Positions 9,328 to 17,590 of a DNA stretch of 41,747 nucleotides are shown one piece after another (the first letter of the stretch is position 1; every line of letters begins with the position of its first letter). A program made the position numbers and the translations under genes. The stretch is from Comamonas sp. lk (GTDB lineage Bacteria; Pseudomonadota; Gammaproteobacteria; Burkholderiales; Burkholderiaceae_C): NCBI GenBank assembly GCA_945861345.1, contig CAMATX010000012.1, positions 1-41,747 of the forward strand. Direction: 5' to 3'. The notes under the pieces are model-generated. The model was not told where the DNA came from and did not search any database. It saw nothing but the letters and a program-made list of their open reading frames with translations.

Positions 9328-10305
9328 TTAGCCCAAACGCACACGCGGGTCGGCCAGCGTGTAAGAGATATCGGTGAGCACCAGACCCAGGATGTAGAGC
9401 AAGGAGCCCAAGAACACCATGGCCCGTACGCCCGCAAAATCTTGCCCGGCGATGGCATCAATGGTGAAGCTGCCAAGGCCCGGAATACCGAAAAAGGACT
9501 CCATGATCAAAGCGCCCAAAAACAGCAGCGGCAGCACGGCCACGGTGCTGGTCAGAATCGGCAGCAGCGCATTGCCCAGCACGTGGCGAAACAGCACCAT
9601 GGTTTCAGTTAAACCCTTGGAGCGGGCGGTGCGCACATAGTCTTTGCCAATTTCCTCTAAAAACATGGTGCGGTAAAACAAGGCCTCGCCCCCAAGGCGC
9701 GACACAATGCCAATGAATACGGGCAATACCAGGAAAACTACAAAGTCGCCCCCGTCCGAAAAACCCGAAATCGGCACCAGTTTGAGCATTTTGGAAAACA
9801 AAAACTGCCCGGCGATGATGTAAAAAAGCCCCGAGATGGACAGCAAAAACACACAAAAACCGACGCCCCACAACTCCAGATAAGTAGCCCGGAAAAACAC
9901 CAGCACCAGCGAGAACACCACCACCGCAAACACACCGAGCAAAAAGGTCGGCACCGCCACGGCCAGAGAAGGTCCGGCGCGTTGGCTCAGCTCGTAGGCA
10001 ATATCACGCCCGGTGTCGGTGGCGCCGAAATCCAGCACAAACAAGGGCAAAGAGCGTTGGTAGAACAGCGTTTGAGTGAGCTTTTCGGAGCCTTGGGCCT
10101 TCTCGTTCCAGAGCAAGGGTTTGTCGTAGCCGCGCTCGACTTTCCACTTCTCGATGGCGTCGGCGCTGACGCGTTTGCCGCCGATGTTCATGCGCGCCAT
10201 ATCGTCAGGCGTGTTGACCGCAAAAAACAGCACAAAGGTGAGCAAATTCACGCCCACCAAAACCAGCACGCCATAGAGCAGCCGGCGCAAAATGTAATTG
10301 AACAT
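9328..10305 (-). CDS. yejB: peptide ABC importer permease (YejB/DppB-like)
   Basis: This 325-residue inner-membrane permease starts at the ATG at 10305 (MFNYILRRLLYGVLVLVGVN), a classic DppB-type first helix. The open frame to 10383 adds only an Arg-rich stretch and is rejected. A periplasmic segment after helix 1 (about residues 32-100, ending ELSQRAGPSLAVAVP) is followed by five more membrane helices. The EAA-type loop is YVRTARSKGLTETMVLFRHVLGNALLP. It pairs with the YejE-like permease to form the channel. The start is four bases after the stop of the binding-protein gene, so the four genes form one tight operon. Confidence 0.9.
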   Translation of the reverse strand: MFNYILRRLLYGVLVLVGVNLLTFVLFFAVNTPDDMARMNIGGKRVSADAIEKWKVERGYDKPLLWNEKAQGSEKLTQTLFYQRSLPLFVLDFGATDTGRDIAYELSQRAGPSLAVAVPTFLLGVFAVVVFSLVLVFFRATYLELWGVGFCVFLLSISGLFYIIAGQFLFSKMLKLVPISGFSDGGDFVVFLVLPVFIGIVSRLGGEALFYRTMFLEEIGKDYVRTARSKGLTETMVLFRHVLGNALLPILTSTVAVLPLLFLGALIMESFFGIPGLGSFTIDAIAGQDFAGVRAMVFLGSLLYILGLVLTDISYTLADPRVRLG

Positions 10306-10309
10306 GCGC

Positions 10310-12550
10310 TTACTCCACCGAAGCCAAAGTGCGCGCCGCCGTCTCGCGGTCGCGACGCCGCCACAGCCAAACGGCCGGGGCAATCAGTGCGGCCACCACG
10401 AGCAGCAGGAGCGGCAGCGGCCACCAGACCGGCACATTCCATGCCGCCATCTTGCTGGCCCGCAAGGGCGCATCCAAACGCAAATAACTGATGTGGTTGC
10501 GCGTTATCTGCGTGGGCTTGCCATTAAATACCCACTGGTGGTAAGCGGCGGCCGAGGTGGGAAAGTAACCAAAACTCCAGACGGCATCGCGCTGGGTGAT
10601 TTCAATCATTTTGTCGATCAGCGCCTGCTTTTCTGGGCCATCGTCGAGCAGCTTCATGCGCTCAAAGGCAGCGTCAAATTGGGGATTTTGGTAGTTGGCG
10701 TTGTTCTCGCCATTGCCGTCAGTAATGGCCGTGGCGTTGGGTCCGTAGAGCAGAAAGAAAAAGTTTTCCGCATCCGGGTAGTCAGCCAGCCAGCCGGAAA
10801 AGAATATCTGCACCCCACCCTTTTTGAGCTTGTCGCGAAAACGGTTGTAGTCGGTGGCGCGCACTTCCATTTGGATTCCTAGCTTGGCAAATTGGCGGGC
10901 ATACCAATCAAGCTCGGCCTTGGCGCTACCGGTGGCGACCAATTGGTAGTCAAAGTTCAGCACCAATGGCTGACCGGTTTTGGCATCGCGCCCGCCGGGG
11001 TAGCCGGCTTGGGCCAGCAGTTCTTTGGCCTCCTCAATGCTGCGCCGCACGACTTTGCCGTCGGGCTGCTTGCGGTAGACCACCGCGTTAAAAGCGCTGG
11101 GCCCGTCTAAGCGGTAGCCAAATAGCGACGGCGGCAAAGGGCCTTGCGCGGCAACGCCTTGCATGTCCATGAAGATGGACACGTACTCCTCCCAATCAAT
11201 GGCGATGGACATGGCCTGGCGCAACTTGCGGTTGCGCTCGGCTTGATCGGGGGTTTTGCCCTGGCCGATCACAGGATCCATCCAGTTGAAGGCGATGTAC
11301 CAGTTATTGGGCTCAACCGTGGTGGGCAGGCGAAAGCCTTTTTCGCGGTACTCTTTTTCTTTTTTGGGGTCGTCGGCCATGGCCGTGAGGTACTGGGTGC
11401 CATAGTCCAAGCGCTCGACGGCGGGCGAATCGTAAAAGCCCTGCTTGAACTTGGAGTGCAAAGGGACCGATTCCTTCTCAATCTCAAAAACCAATTTGTC
11501 TACAAAGGGCGTGGTCTTGCCGCAATCGTCTAGCAGGCCTTTTTCTTTGTCGCCAGGCGCGCCCTCGCACGGATACGGCTCGCCCCGGTAGTTGGGATTG
11601 CGCAGCATGGTGTGGCGCCGGTTGGTGGCGTACTCCGTGAGCATGTAAGGCCCGGTGCCGGCGGGCCAAAAGTTGAGCGAAAGATTGTGCTCGGACATGC
11701 CCTGCTGGGCATAAAAAGCCTCGGCCTCCCAGGGGATGGGGGCAAAAAAGGTCATGGCCAGCCAGTATTTGAACTGCGGGTATTTGCCCAGCACGCGGAT
11801 GCGCAAGGTGTATTTGTCTGGAGCGCTCACACCTTCGAACGCGTGCTGGCGAAAGTCCAGGTGCGGCAAATCGCGCTGCGTGGGCGGCAGATTGCGGCGC
11901 AGTTCTTTATCCACCTTGGCAATGCGAGCGCCGTATTCCTTAAAGCCCACAATGTATTCAGCCAGCGTGGAATACGAGGGCGAAATTACCCGGGGCGTGG
12001 CCAGGCGGCGGATGGCGTACACATAGTCATCCGCCGTCAGCTCACGGGTGCCGGTTTGCGGAAAATCGGGAACCCCGTGTTTTCCTTGCAAGTCTTTGGC
12101 AGTGAGCGCGTGGTACACATAGCTGCCTTGCGCATCCTTGGCAAAGGCGGGATGCGGGGCGAACAATATGCCCGGCTTGATATGGATCTCGTAGACCGAC
12201 TCGGCAATTTGCTGCGGCGGGGCCGCGTCAGGCAAGGCCTTGCCATCTTTATCGACGTATTGGGGTGCGACTACCTCCTGGGCGGTGCGTCCGATCAATT
12301 CATAAGGGCGCTTGAGGTAGTGGTAGGCGTAGAGCGGCTCATAGGCCTGGTAGGTGAAGGGCGTCTCTTCGTTGGAGTAAGAGCTAGCCGGGTCCAGGAA
12401 TTTGGGCGAGTGGTAGAGCACCGGGAAAAACATGGTGTTTTCGCGCTCGGAGCCCAGCGGGTGGGGGGAGTTGAGAACGGGGTTGCAGGCACTAAGCAGC
12501 AGGCATAGCGCCGCCCACAAGGGATAGACCTTCGTTAGCCGAGTTTTCAC
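10310..12550 (-). CDS. yejA: peptide-binding lipoprotein of the Yej-type importer, with C-terminal membrane anchor
   Basis: This 746-residue family-5 (DppA/OppA) solute-binding protein is the substrate receptor of the importer. A lipoprotein signal peptide ends in the lipobox LLSAC (C22). The body has the usual features: TPFTYQAYEPLY, LTAKDL, the long Tyr/Trp-rich lobes and RNRKLRQAMSIAIDWEEY. The C-terminus adds a hydrophobic helix (about residues 706-730) followed by RRRDR, a typical stop-transfer anchor. The protein would thus be held by both a lipid and a helix, which is unusual for this family. The start is GTG at 12550; a weak -10-like TATACG lies on the minus strand at 12569-12564. YejA-type proteins take up longer peptides, including peptide antibiotics such as microcin C in E. 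coli; the substrate here is not known. Confidence 0.87.
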   Translation of the reverse strand: MKTRLTKVYPLWAALCLLLSACNPVLNSPHPLGSERENTMFFPVLYHSPKFLDPASSYSNEETPFTYQAYEPLYAYHYLKRPYELIGRTAQEVVAPQYVDKDGKALPDAAPPQQIAESVYEIHIKPGILFAPHPAFAKDAQGSYVYHALTAKDLQGKHGVPDFPQTGTRELTADDYVYAIRRLATPRVISPSYSTLAEYIVGFKEYGARIAKVDKELRRNLPPTQRDLPHLDFRQHAFEGVSAPDKYTLRIRVLGKYPQFKYWLAMTFFAPIPWEAEAFYAQQGMSEHNLSLNFWPAGTGPYMLTEYATNRRHTMLRNPNYRGEPYPCEGAPGDKEKGLLDDCGKTTPFVDKLVFEIEKESVPLHSKFKQGFYDSPAVERLDYGTQYLTAMADDPKKEKEYREKGFRLPTTVEPNNWYIAFNWMDPVIGQGKTPDQAERNRKLRQAMSIAIDWEEYVSIFMDMQGVAAQGPLPPSLFGYRLDGPSAFNAVVYRKQPDGKVVRRSIEEAKELLAQAGYPGGRDAKTGQPLVLNFDYQLVATGSAKAELDWYARQFAKLGIQMEVRATDYNRFRDKLKKGGVQIFFSGWLADYPDAENFFFLLYGPNATAITDGNGENNANYQNPQFDAAFERMKLLDDGPEKQALIDKMIEITQRDAVWSFGYFPTSAAAYHQWVFNGKPTQITRNHISYLRLDAPLRASKMAAWNVPVWWPLPLLLLVVAALIAPAVWLWRRRDRETAARTLASVE

Positions 12551-12603
12551 GTTATTGAATTACCGTATAGATTCTTGTGATTCATGGCTTCTGAACTCAC
12601 CAA

Positions 12604-12633
12604 GCAAAAGGACCGCCGAGGCGGTCCTTTTGC
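12604..12633. terminator. hairpin terminator downstream of the TonB-dependent receptor gene
   Basis: A perfect 14-bp stem (GCAAAAGGACCGCC and its complement) with a GA loop lies 19 bases after the receptor stop and before the yej operon. The arms end in A4/T4 tracts inside the stem, giving a terminator-like fold. It would isolate the importer operon from receptor transcription. Confidence 0.75.
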
Positions 12634-12651
12634 CGTTTTCAGCAGATTGGC

Positions 12652-15651
12652 TTAGAACTCGTAGCGCATCGACAAGCGAACCGAGCGCGCTGGCTGGAAC
12701 GACGTCGGGTTGCCGAAGTTCAGGCTCAAACGGCCAGGCTGGCCTACCGTGGTCGTACCACGGCTGTAGTCGTTGATTTCAGAAGTCTCAGTGACTTGTG
12801 CCGCGTCAAACACGTTAAACACGTCAACCTGGAAGGTCATGGTGTTGGGTCCCATTTTTTCCGTATAGGCAAGTTGCAAATCCAACTGCGTGGTCCACGG
12901 TGTACGGCCATCGTTACCACGCTCACCCAAAACAGTCACGCCTTGGGGATTGAGGTAGTAATAGGTCGATGCAGAGGTGTACAGAGGCGCATCGCCGGGG
13001 GTCGTGCTTGGTACAAAACCGATACGGCTCTTTGGACGTCCCGATGTGGCGTTCAAATTTGCACCAATACGGAAGTTCTCATTAAGGGCCATGGTTCCGA
13101 ACACTTTGATCGCATGGGTGCGGTCGTTGGGCAAGGGGCCATTGGCGCCGTCAGCGAACTTACCAAAGTCAAAGTCTTGGCTCACGCCGGCGTCTTCTTG
13201 GTTGATAGTCGAGTTCACATAGCCTTCAGCCGTGCCCACGCTACGCGAGTAGGTGTAGGAGGCAGAACCACCCCACTTGCCATCGAACTGCTTCTCCAGC
13301 GACAACTCCAAGGCGTCGTATTTACGCGTGTACTGCGCAATGCCTGTAGCGGACGCAGGGACGGTGACGGCCTTGAGCTTGCCATCGTTATTGGCATCCA
13401 TCATCAGCGTGACGTCACGTCCGGGGTTGATCAACTGGCAACCAGCCATGGTGTGGTAGTCAAAGTTGGGGTAGCCGTTGGCCTTCATCCATGTTCCCAC
13501 GGAAGGCGGATCGCACCAGTCGTCCATACCGTTGTTGATTGTCCGCGAGGTGTATTTCACGCCACCGGTCAAACCTTTGGCCAAAGACTTCTGGAAGCCG
13601 ATGATGTACTCGTCCTGCGACATGGGCGTCAAGTTGGTATCGGCAATGGTTGCTGGCAGGGCCAAGCTTCCATCGCTAATGATGCTCGTGCTACCGATTT
13701 GCTTGAGGTTCAGGGGCTTGCCAGTCACCGCATCACGGCCGGTGAAGGTGTAATAACCCTCTGTGTAGCTCTCCGAACGCGTTGCGCGGATGTTGGTATT
13801 GGAGGCAACAGGGATGTAATAACGTCCCGCATTACCGTAAATCCTCATATCTGCATCGCTGCTTGGATCCCAGGAGAAGCCAAAACGCGGCGCCAAGAGG
13901 CCGTCTTTCTTGACGAAGCTTTCGCCCGCACCATTCATGTTGTTGAACGACTCGGAGCGCAAACCACCGTAAACCAGCAGGTTTTTGGCAACCTTCCAGC
14001 TGTCTTCAATGTAAAACGCGCTGTTGTCCACTTTGTACACACCGCTGGTGGCACTGCGCTCGCGTAAGCGTGTGTATACGGTTCCACCTGGAACCAGAAC
14101 ACCGGCAACGGAGGCACCGGCAGCGCCCGCCTGGAAGTCACGGAAGTACTGGCCACCGCTAAAGCTGGAGCCGCCTGCTTCAGCAGATTCGAACTTTTGA
14201 TTGTCGATACCCGCACGAATGGCATGGTTACCCAGGTTGTAGTCCAGATCAAGACGGAAGGCATTGCGTGTGTCGTAGTCGGTAGGTGGCGCGTTCGGGT
14301 CGCGTCCAGGCGTACCTGGGAAGGGCTCAGACCAGCATCCAGCGTAGGTCGTTCCCGGCAACACATAGACCGTCGGGCAACTGGAACCCGCCGTGCGCGC
14401 GCCAGAAATCTTGGGCTGTTGGTAATTCACTTGGCCTACCAAGGCGGAAATGGTGAAGTCATCGGTCAGGTAACCGGTGTACTTACCAATCGTGACATTG
14501 CCACCCGAAGTTTGCGTGCTGGACCGTGCGACACCGTCATGGTTGGTGCTGTAGGCAGTCGCGTTGGTGTAATCGGAGATGCCGGTCGTGGTCTTGTTGT
14601 TGATTGCAGTCAACTCAAAACGGTGCTGATCCGAGGGCACAAAGTCGACTTTGACCAAGCCATTAGGCGTGCTGAAGGCATACCGTGAACTTTGGTTTTC
14701 GCCATACACATCCCTCGACGAGGACGGGGTTTCCAATATTCCAAAGATAAATAATTTATCCTTGATCAATGGGCCGCCTAAGTAAAAGCTGCTGCTAAAT
14801 GAGTCCGCTTTGTTCGCTTCTTGAAACAGAAAGTAACCTTTACCTGCTGCTTCGGGCTCATTGTCCTTGACGTTGGGGCGGGTCGCGCGCAGCGATGCCG
14901 GGGTCCAATACCAGGATGCGCCACCGTGCCACTCATTCGTACCCTGCTTTGTAGACAAGCTAATCACACCGCCAAGCGAGCGGCCATATTCAGCGCCGTA
15001 GCCGCCGGTCTTGATTTGTTGCTGGGAAATCGAGTCGTAGGGCAAATCTGCGTACGACAAGAAATTGCGAATGTTCGTTACATCAAAACCATTGATGTAG
15101 TAACCGTTCTCCGCAACCGATGCGCCACCAAATGAAGGGATCTTGCCAGCGCCTAGGCCATCGTCACCCTGGACGGCTCCGGGGGCCAAGAGCGCCACGG
15201 CATTGACGCTGCGCGCAACTGGCAACACTTGGAGTTGCTCAGAAGTAAATACGGTATTCGATTCCACGCTGTTGAAATCAATGGGCGGGCGAACACGCGC
15301 TCCGGTGACGGAGACTTCTGCCAGCGCATTGGTCAAGGACACGCGCGAACCTGATCCGATGGCCACCGAGACTTCTTGCTTCACACCGCCCGATTCGACG
15401 CGATAGCGTCCAGGGCTCAATTTGGGCAGCGTAAATGCGCCAGCGCCATCGGCCTTGATGGTTCGCGATGAACCATTGTTCAGGTCGGTCACCGTGACCG
15501 AAGCACCTGCTTTGGCTTCACCATAAATCGAACCTTCGGAAGACTGCGCCAAAGCGGTTGAGGAGATAAGCACTCCAACCGCCAGAGACAACGAGGTGCG
15601 CACAAACAATGAAGAACGGCGCCCGGACACGGGCGAAGCTATTTTTTTCAT
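12652..15651 (-). CDS. Oar-like TonB-dependent outer-membrane receptor with carboxypeptidase-regulatory-like N-domain
   Basis: The protein has 999 residues from the ATG at 15651; AGGAG lies ten bases upstream, and an in-frame TTG six bases further up is less likely. A Sec signal peptide ends ALA-Q at about residue 35. A short beta-sandwich repeat of the CarboxypepD_reg type follows (GSIYGEAKAGASVTVTDLNN to about 100), then a TonB-box-like EVSVTGAR, a plug (SVNAVALLAPGAVQGD, YYINGFDVTNIRNF, GAEYGRSLGGVISL) and a long beta barrel. The last residues are LSMRYEF, ending in Phe as expected for barrel insertion. Such receptors import large ligands or secrete proteins (Oar of Myxococcus). Its place beside a peptide importer suggests peptide uptake, but the ligand is not visible. 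Confidence 0.88.
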   Translation of the reverse strand: MKKIASPVSGRRSSLFVRTSLSLAVGVLISSTALAQSSEGSIYGEAKAGASVTVTDLNNGSSRTIKADGAGAFTLPKLSPGRYRVESGGVKQEVSVAIGSGSRVSLTNALAEVSVTGARVRPPIDFNSVESNTVFTSEQLQVLPVARSVNAVALLAPGAVQGDDGLGAGKIPSFGGASVAENGYYINGFDVTNIRNFLSYADLPYDSISQQQIKTGGYGAEYGRSLGGVISLSTKQGTNEWHGGASWYWTPASLRATRPNVKDNEPEAAGKGYFLFQEANKADSFSSSFYLGGPLIKDKLFIFGILETPSSSRDVYGENQSSRYAFSTPNGLVKVDFVPSDQHRFELTAINNKTTTGISDYTNATAYSTNHDGVARSSTQTSGGNVTIGKYTGYLTDDFTISALVGQVNYQQPKISGARTAGSSCPTVYVLPGTTYAGCWSEPFPGTPGRDPNAPPTDYDTRNAFRLDLDYNLGNHAIRAGIDNQKFESAEAGGSSFSGGQYFRDFQAGAAGASVAGVLVPGGTVYTRLRERSATSGVYKVDNSAFYIEDSWKVAKNLLVYGGLRSESFNNMNGAGESFVKKDGLLAPRFGFSWDPSSDADMRIYGNAGRYYIPVASNTNIRATRSESYTEGYYTFTGRDAVTGKPLNLKQIGSTSIISDGSLALPATIADTNLTPMSQDEYIIGFQKSLAKGLTGGVKYTSRTINNGMDDWCDPPSVGTWMKANGYPNFDYHTMAGCQLINPGRDVTLMMDANNDGKLKAVTVPASATGIAQYTRKYDALELSLEKQFDGKWGGSASYTYSRSVGTAEGYVNSTINQEDAGVSQDFDFGKFADGANGPLPNDRTHAIKVFGTMALNENFRIGANLNATSGRPKSRIGFVPSTTPGDAPLYTSASTYYYLNPQGVTVLGERGNDGRTPWTTQLDLQLAYTEKMGPNTMTFQVDVFNVFDAAQVTETSEINDYSRGTTTVGQPGRLSLNFGNPTSFQPARSVRLSMRYEF

Positions 15652-15760
15652 ATCCAACGAACTCCTAAAGACTATTTAGATAAAAAGCCTTTTTACTTTA
15701 CATCTATTTTTCAAATTTCACATTTAATTCACCTAAATTTGTTAATTGTGCGTATTTCGC
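15652..15760 (-). promoter_or_regulatory. AT-rich upstream region of the TonB-dependent receptor
   Basis: This stretch is strikingly AT-rich against the GC-rich surroundings and presumably holds the receptor promoter. It contains a 15-bp perfect palindrome, TAAAAAG-C-CTTTTTA at 15681-15695, about 30 bases before the start codon, and AGGAG at about 15662-15666 (minus strand). I could not fix -35/-10 hexamers with the right spacing. The remainder up to 15858 shows only an imperfect GC hairpin at 15800-15820, downstream of the ligase gene. Confidence 0.45.
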
Positions 15761-15858
15761 AACATTGACCAAGGGCACATTGAAGGCGCGCGCGACCGAA
15801 CTCCCCGGGAAGCCGGGAGTGTGTGACACAGAGCTATTGGGATGGGCTGGTAGAGGAT

Positions 15859-16782
15859 TTACTCAGCCGCCCGCACCCGCAAAAAGCTGGCGAATCGGGG
15901 TAAACCCTGAGGCGTGCGGCCTCGGTAGGAGTAGGAGATTTGGCTTCCCAATACCGGCGGGTTGGCACGTTCCACATCGCGCAAGCCGGTACCCAGCGCA
16001 AAGCGGCGGCCATCGGGCAGTTCCAGCAGCAAGGCGCCGGTCTGTCCTTCGTACTTGCCTTTACCCGGGACGTAGCCGATCAAAAGCGCTTCCTCATCAT
16101 CGACCGGCTTGAGCTTGCGCACTGCGTCACTGCGACCGGGCTGCCACAGCGCGTCCCAGCGGTGCAGCACCGCCCCTTCGGCTCCGTCGGCCACCCAGCG
16201 CTGATAGTAGGTCTGTAGTTCTGCTGGCCCGGCCACTTCTAATTGCTGCGCCGCAATAATCCACGAAGCCTGGGTCTGCGCGACCAAGTGCTGCAATTTT
16301 TCGTAGCGCTGGCGAAAAGGGAGCGCCGGATCGGGCGCGTCAAACACCATGTAGCGCACCGCGCGCCAGGCCTCGTCAGGAGCGGGTTCGGTGCGCACCG
16401 TCGCAGAGAGCCGGTCAAAGCTGCCCCGGCCCAACCAGAGTTCGCCGTCCAGGCGATGCGCCGGCAGCACCTGGGTAAACCAGCGCGGAGCGGCGATGGT
16501 CCGCCCGCTGCGGTAGCGCAGGGTGCCCCCATCCCAGATCGCGCGCACGCCATCGAGTTTTTCGGACAAGGCAAAGGGAGTCGGGTCCCAATGGCTCGCC
16601 CAGGGGGTGGCCAATTCGGCCAAGGCTGCCCGTTTAACCCAAAGGCCCTGCCCGACCGAACTTTCACCCGCCTTGAGCAGGCCAGGCGTCAGGCCCGCCA
16701 AGCCATACAGTGCCGACACCAGCATATGGCGGCGCGAGGTGCCCTGCCCGTTAAATCCGGCCAAATGATTGATATTTTTCAT
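15859..16782 (-). CDS. exported ATP-dependent DNA ligase (LigE-like)
   Basis: This minimal ATP-dependent DNA ligase has 307 residues from the ATG at 16782, which has GGAGGG just upstream; the open frame to 16875 is rejected. The nucleotidyltransferase lysine is K75 in SEKLDGVRA (motif I), with LDGELW (motif III, E114), GAVLHR (motif IV) and RKLKP (motif V). A short OB domain follows (GYVPGKGKYEGQTGALLLEL). Small proteobacterial ligases of this type carry export signals and are thought to act in the periplasm, perhaps on incoming DNA. Here the leader contains SRRHML (16-21) followed by a hydrophobic stretch, which resembles a twin-arginine (Tat) signal. The motif-level assignment is strong; the location is inferred. 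Confidence 0.85.
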   Translation of the reverse strand: MKNINHLAGFNGQGTSRRHMLVSALYGLAGLTPGLLKAGESSVGQGLWVKRAALAELATPWASHWDPTPFALSEKLDGVRAIWDGGTLRYRSGRTIAAPRWFTQVLPAHRLDGELWLGRGSFDRLSATVRTEPAPDEAWRAVRYMVFDAPDPALPFRQRYEKLQHLVAQTQASWIIAAQQLEVAGPAELQTYYQRWVADGAEGAVLHRWDALWQPGRSDAVRKLKPVDDEEALLIGYVPGKGKYEGQTGALLLELPDGRRFALGTGLRDVERANPPVLGSQISYSYRGRTPQGLPRFASFLRVRAAE

Positions 16783-16879
16783 ACGCCCTCCCTGGCACGC
16801 CCTGTTTCGGGCTGTAGGGCTGACGATACGCAATGGCGCGCACCTTGCCAAGCACCGCGAGGCGCTTGCCGCCAAAAAA

Positions 16880-17437
16880 CTACATCAGCAGGCGCGATGA
16901 GCGCGGCACGTGGGACATCAAGAACTCCATCTGGTCGGCCAGGATGCGCCGGTTGCGCAAAATGAAGTCTTCCCACAGGCTGGGCACGTAGGGGGCGTAG
17001 AGCAAAGGCATGTTGGCTTGCTCGGGGGTGCGGTGGCTTTTGCGGTGGTTGCAGGGGCGACAGGCGGTGACCACATTCATCCATTGGTCCACGCCCTGCT
17101 GCGCAAAGGGGATGATGTGCTCGCGCGTCAAATCGGTTTCGTGAAAGCGCCCGCCGCAGTACGCGCAGACATTGCGGTCGCGGATGAAAAGCTTGCTGTT
17201 CGTCAGGCCCGGGCGCAAGTTAAAGGGGTTGATCTTGGGCACGCCCCGGGTGCCAATGATGCTGTTGACGCGGATAACCGACTGCAGCCCCGTCACCGCG
17301 TTGTGCCCGCCGCGAAACACGGCCACCTCGCCGCCAGACTCCCAGCGCACCTCGCCGGCGGCATAGTGCACCACCGCCTGCTCCAGAGAAATCCAGGACT
17401 GGGGCAGTCCTTGGGCTGACAACTTCAGTACTTTCAC
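16880..17437 (-). CDS. HNH endonuclease family protein
   Basis: This 185-residue protein starts at a GTG at 17437 with an excellent GGAGGAG site about five bases upstream. The longer frame to 17476 is not needed. The C-terminal half is an HNH domain: C91-A-Y-C94, REHIIPFAQQG (H107), the Asn of WMNVVTAC (N121), then C126-R-P-C129-N-H. The two CxxC pairs form a structural zinc site around the beta-beta-alpha metal fold. The N-terminal 80 residues (AVVHYAAGEVRWE, RVNSIIGTRGVPKINPF) are typical of a widespread proteobacterial group of stand-alone HNH proteins whose substrate is unknown. It is transcribed divergently from ribF and towards the ligase gene, 97 bases upstream of the ligase start. Confidence 0.88.
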   Translation of the reverse strand: MKVLKLSAQGLPQSWISLEQAVVHYAAGEVRWESGGEVAVFRGGHNAVTGLQSVIRVNSIIGTRGVPKINPFNLRPGLTNSKLFIRDRNVCAYCGGRFHETDLTREHIIPFAQQGVDQWMNVVTACRPCNHRKSHRTPEQANMPLLYAPYVPSLWEDFILRNRRILADQMEFLMSHVPRSSRLLM

Positions 17438-17511
17438 GCAACTCCTCCCGATCCAAAAAGACACCGGCAAAACCACGGAACACGCCCGCCCGAGCCGCTG
17501 CTAGCGGGCCG

Positions 17512-17532
17512 TTGTGAGGGGCTGCGTCACAA
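17512..17532. promoter_or_regulatory. inverted repeat TTGTGA-N9-TCACAA between the HNH gene and ribF
   Basis: Perfect six-base arms are separated by nine bases in the short divergent region. The right arm overlaps the -10-like TATACC at 17533-17538, so it could be an operator for ribF or the HNH gene. The half sites resemble CRP/FNR sites but the spacing is three bases too long, so no regulator is named. Confidence 0.35.
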
Positions 17533-17590
17533 TATACCCTCATTCGGTGACGCTGCGCCCCCGGGCCGCCACCCCCAACAGATCGCCTTC

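Noticed and set aside
12796-14067. Plus-strand open frame inside the TonB receptor gene
   Set aside because: It is shadow sequence; the minus strand has signal peptide, plug and barrel.
15800-15820. Imperfect GC hairpin after the ligase gene as a terminator
   Set aside because: The stem has a bulge and no U run follows, so it is too weak to call.
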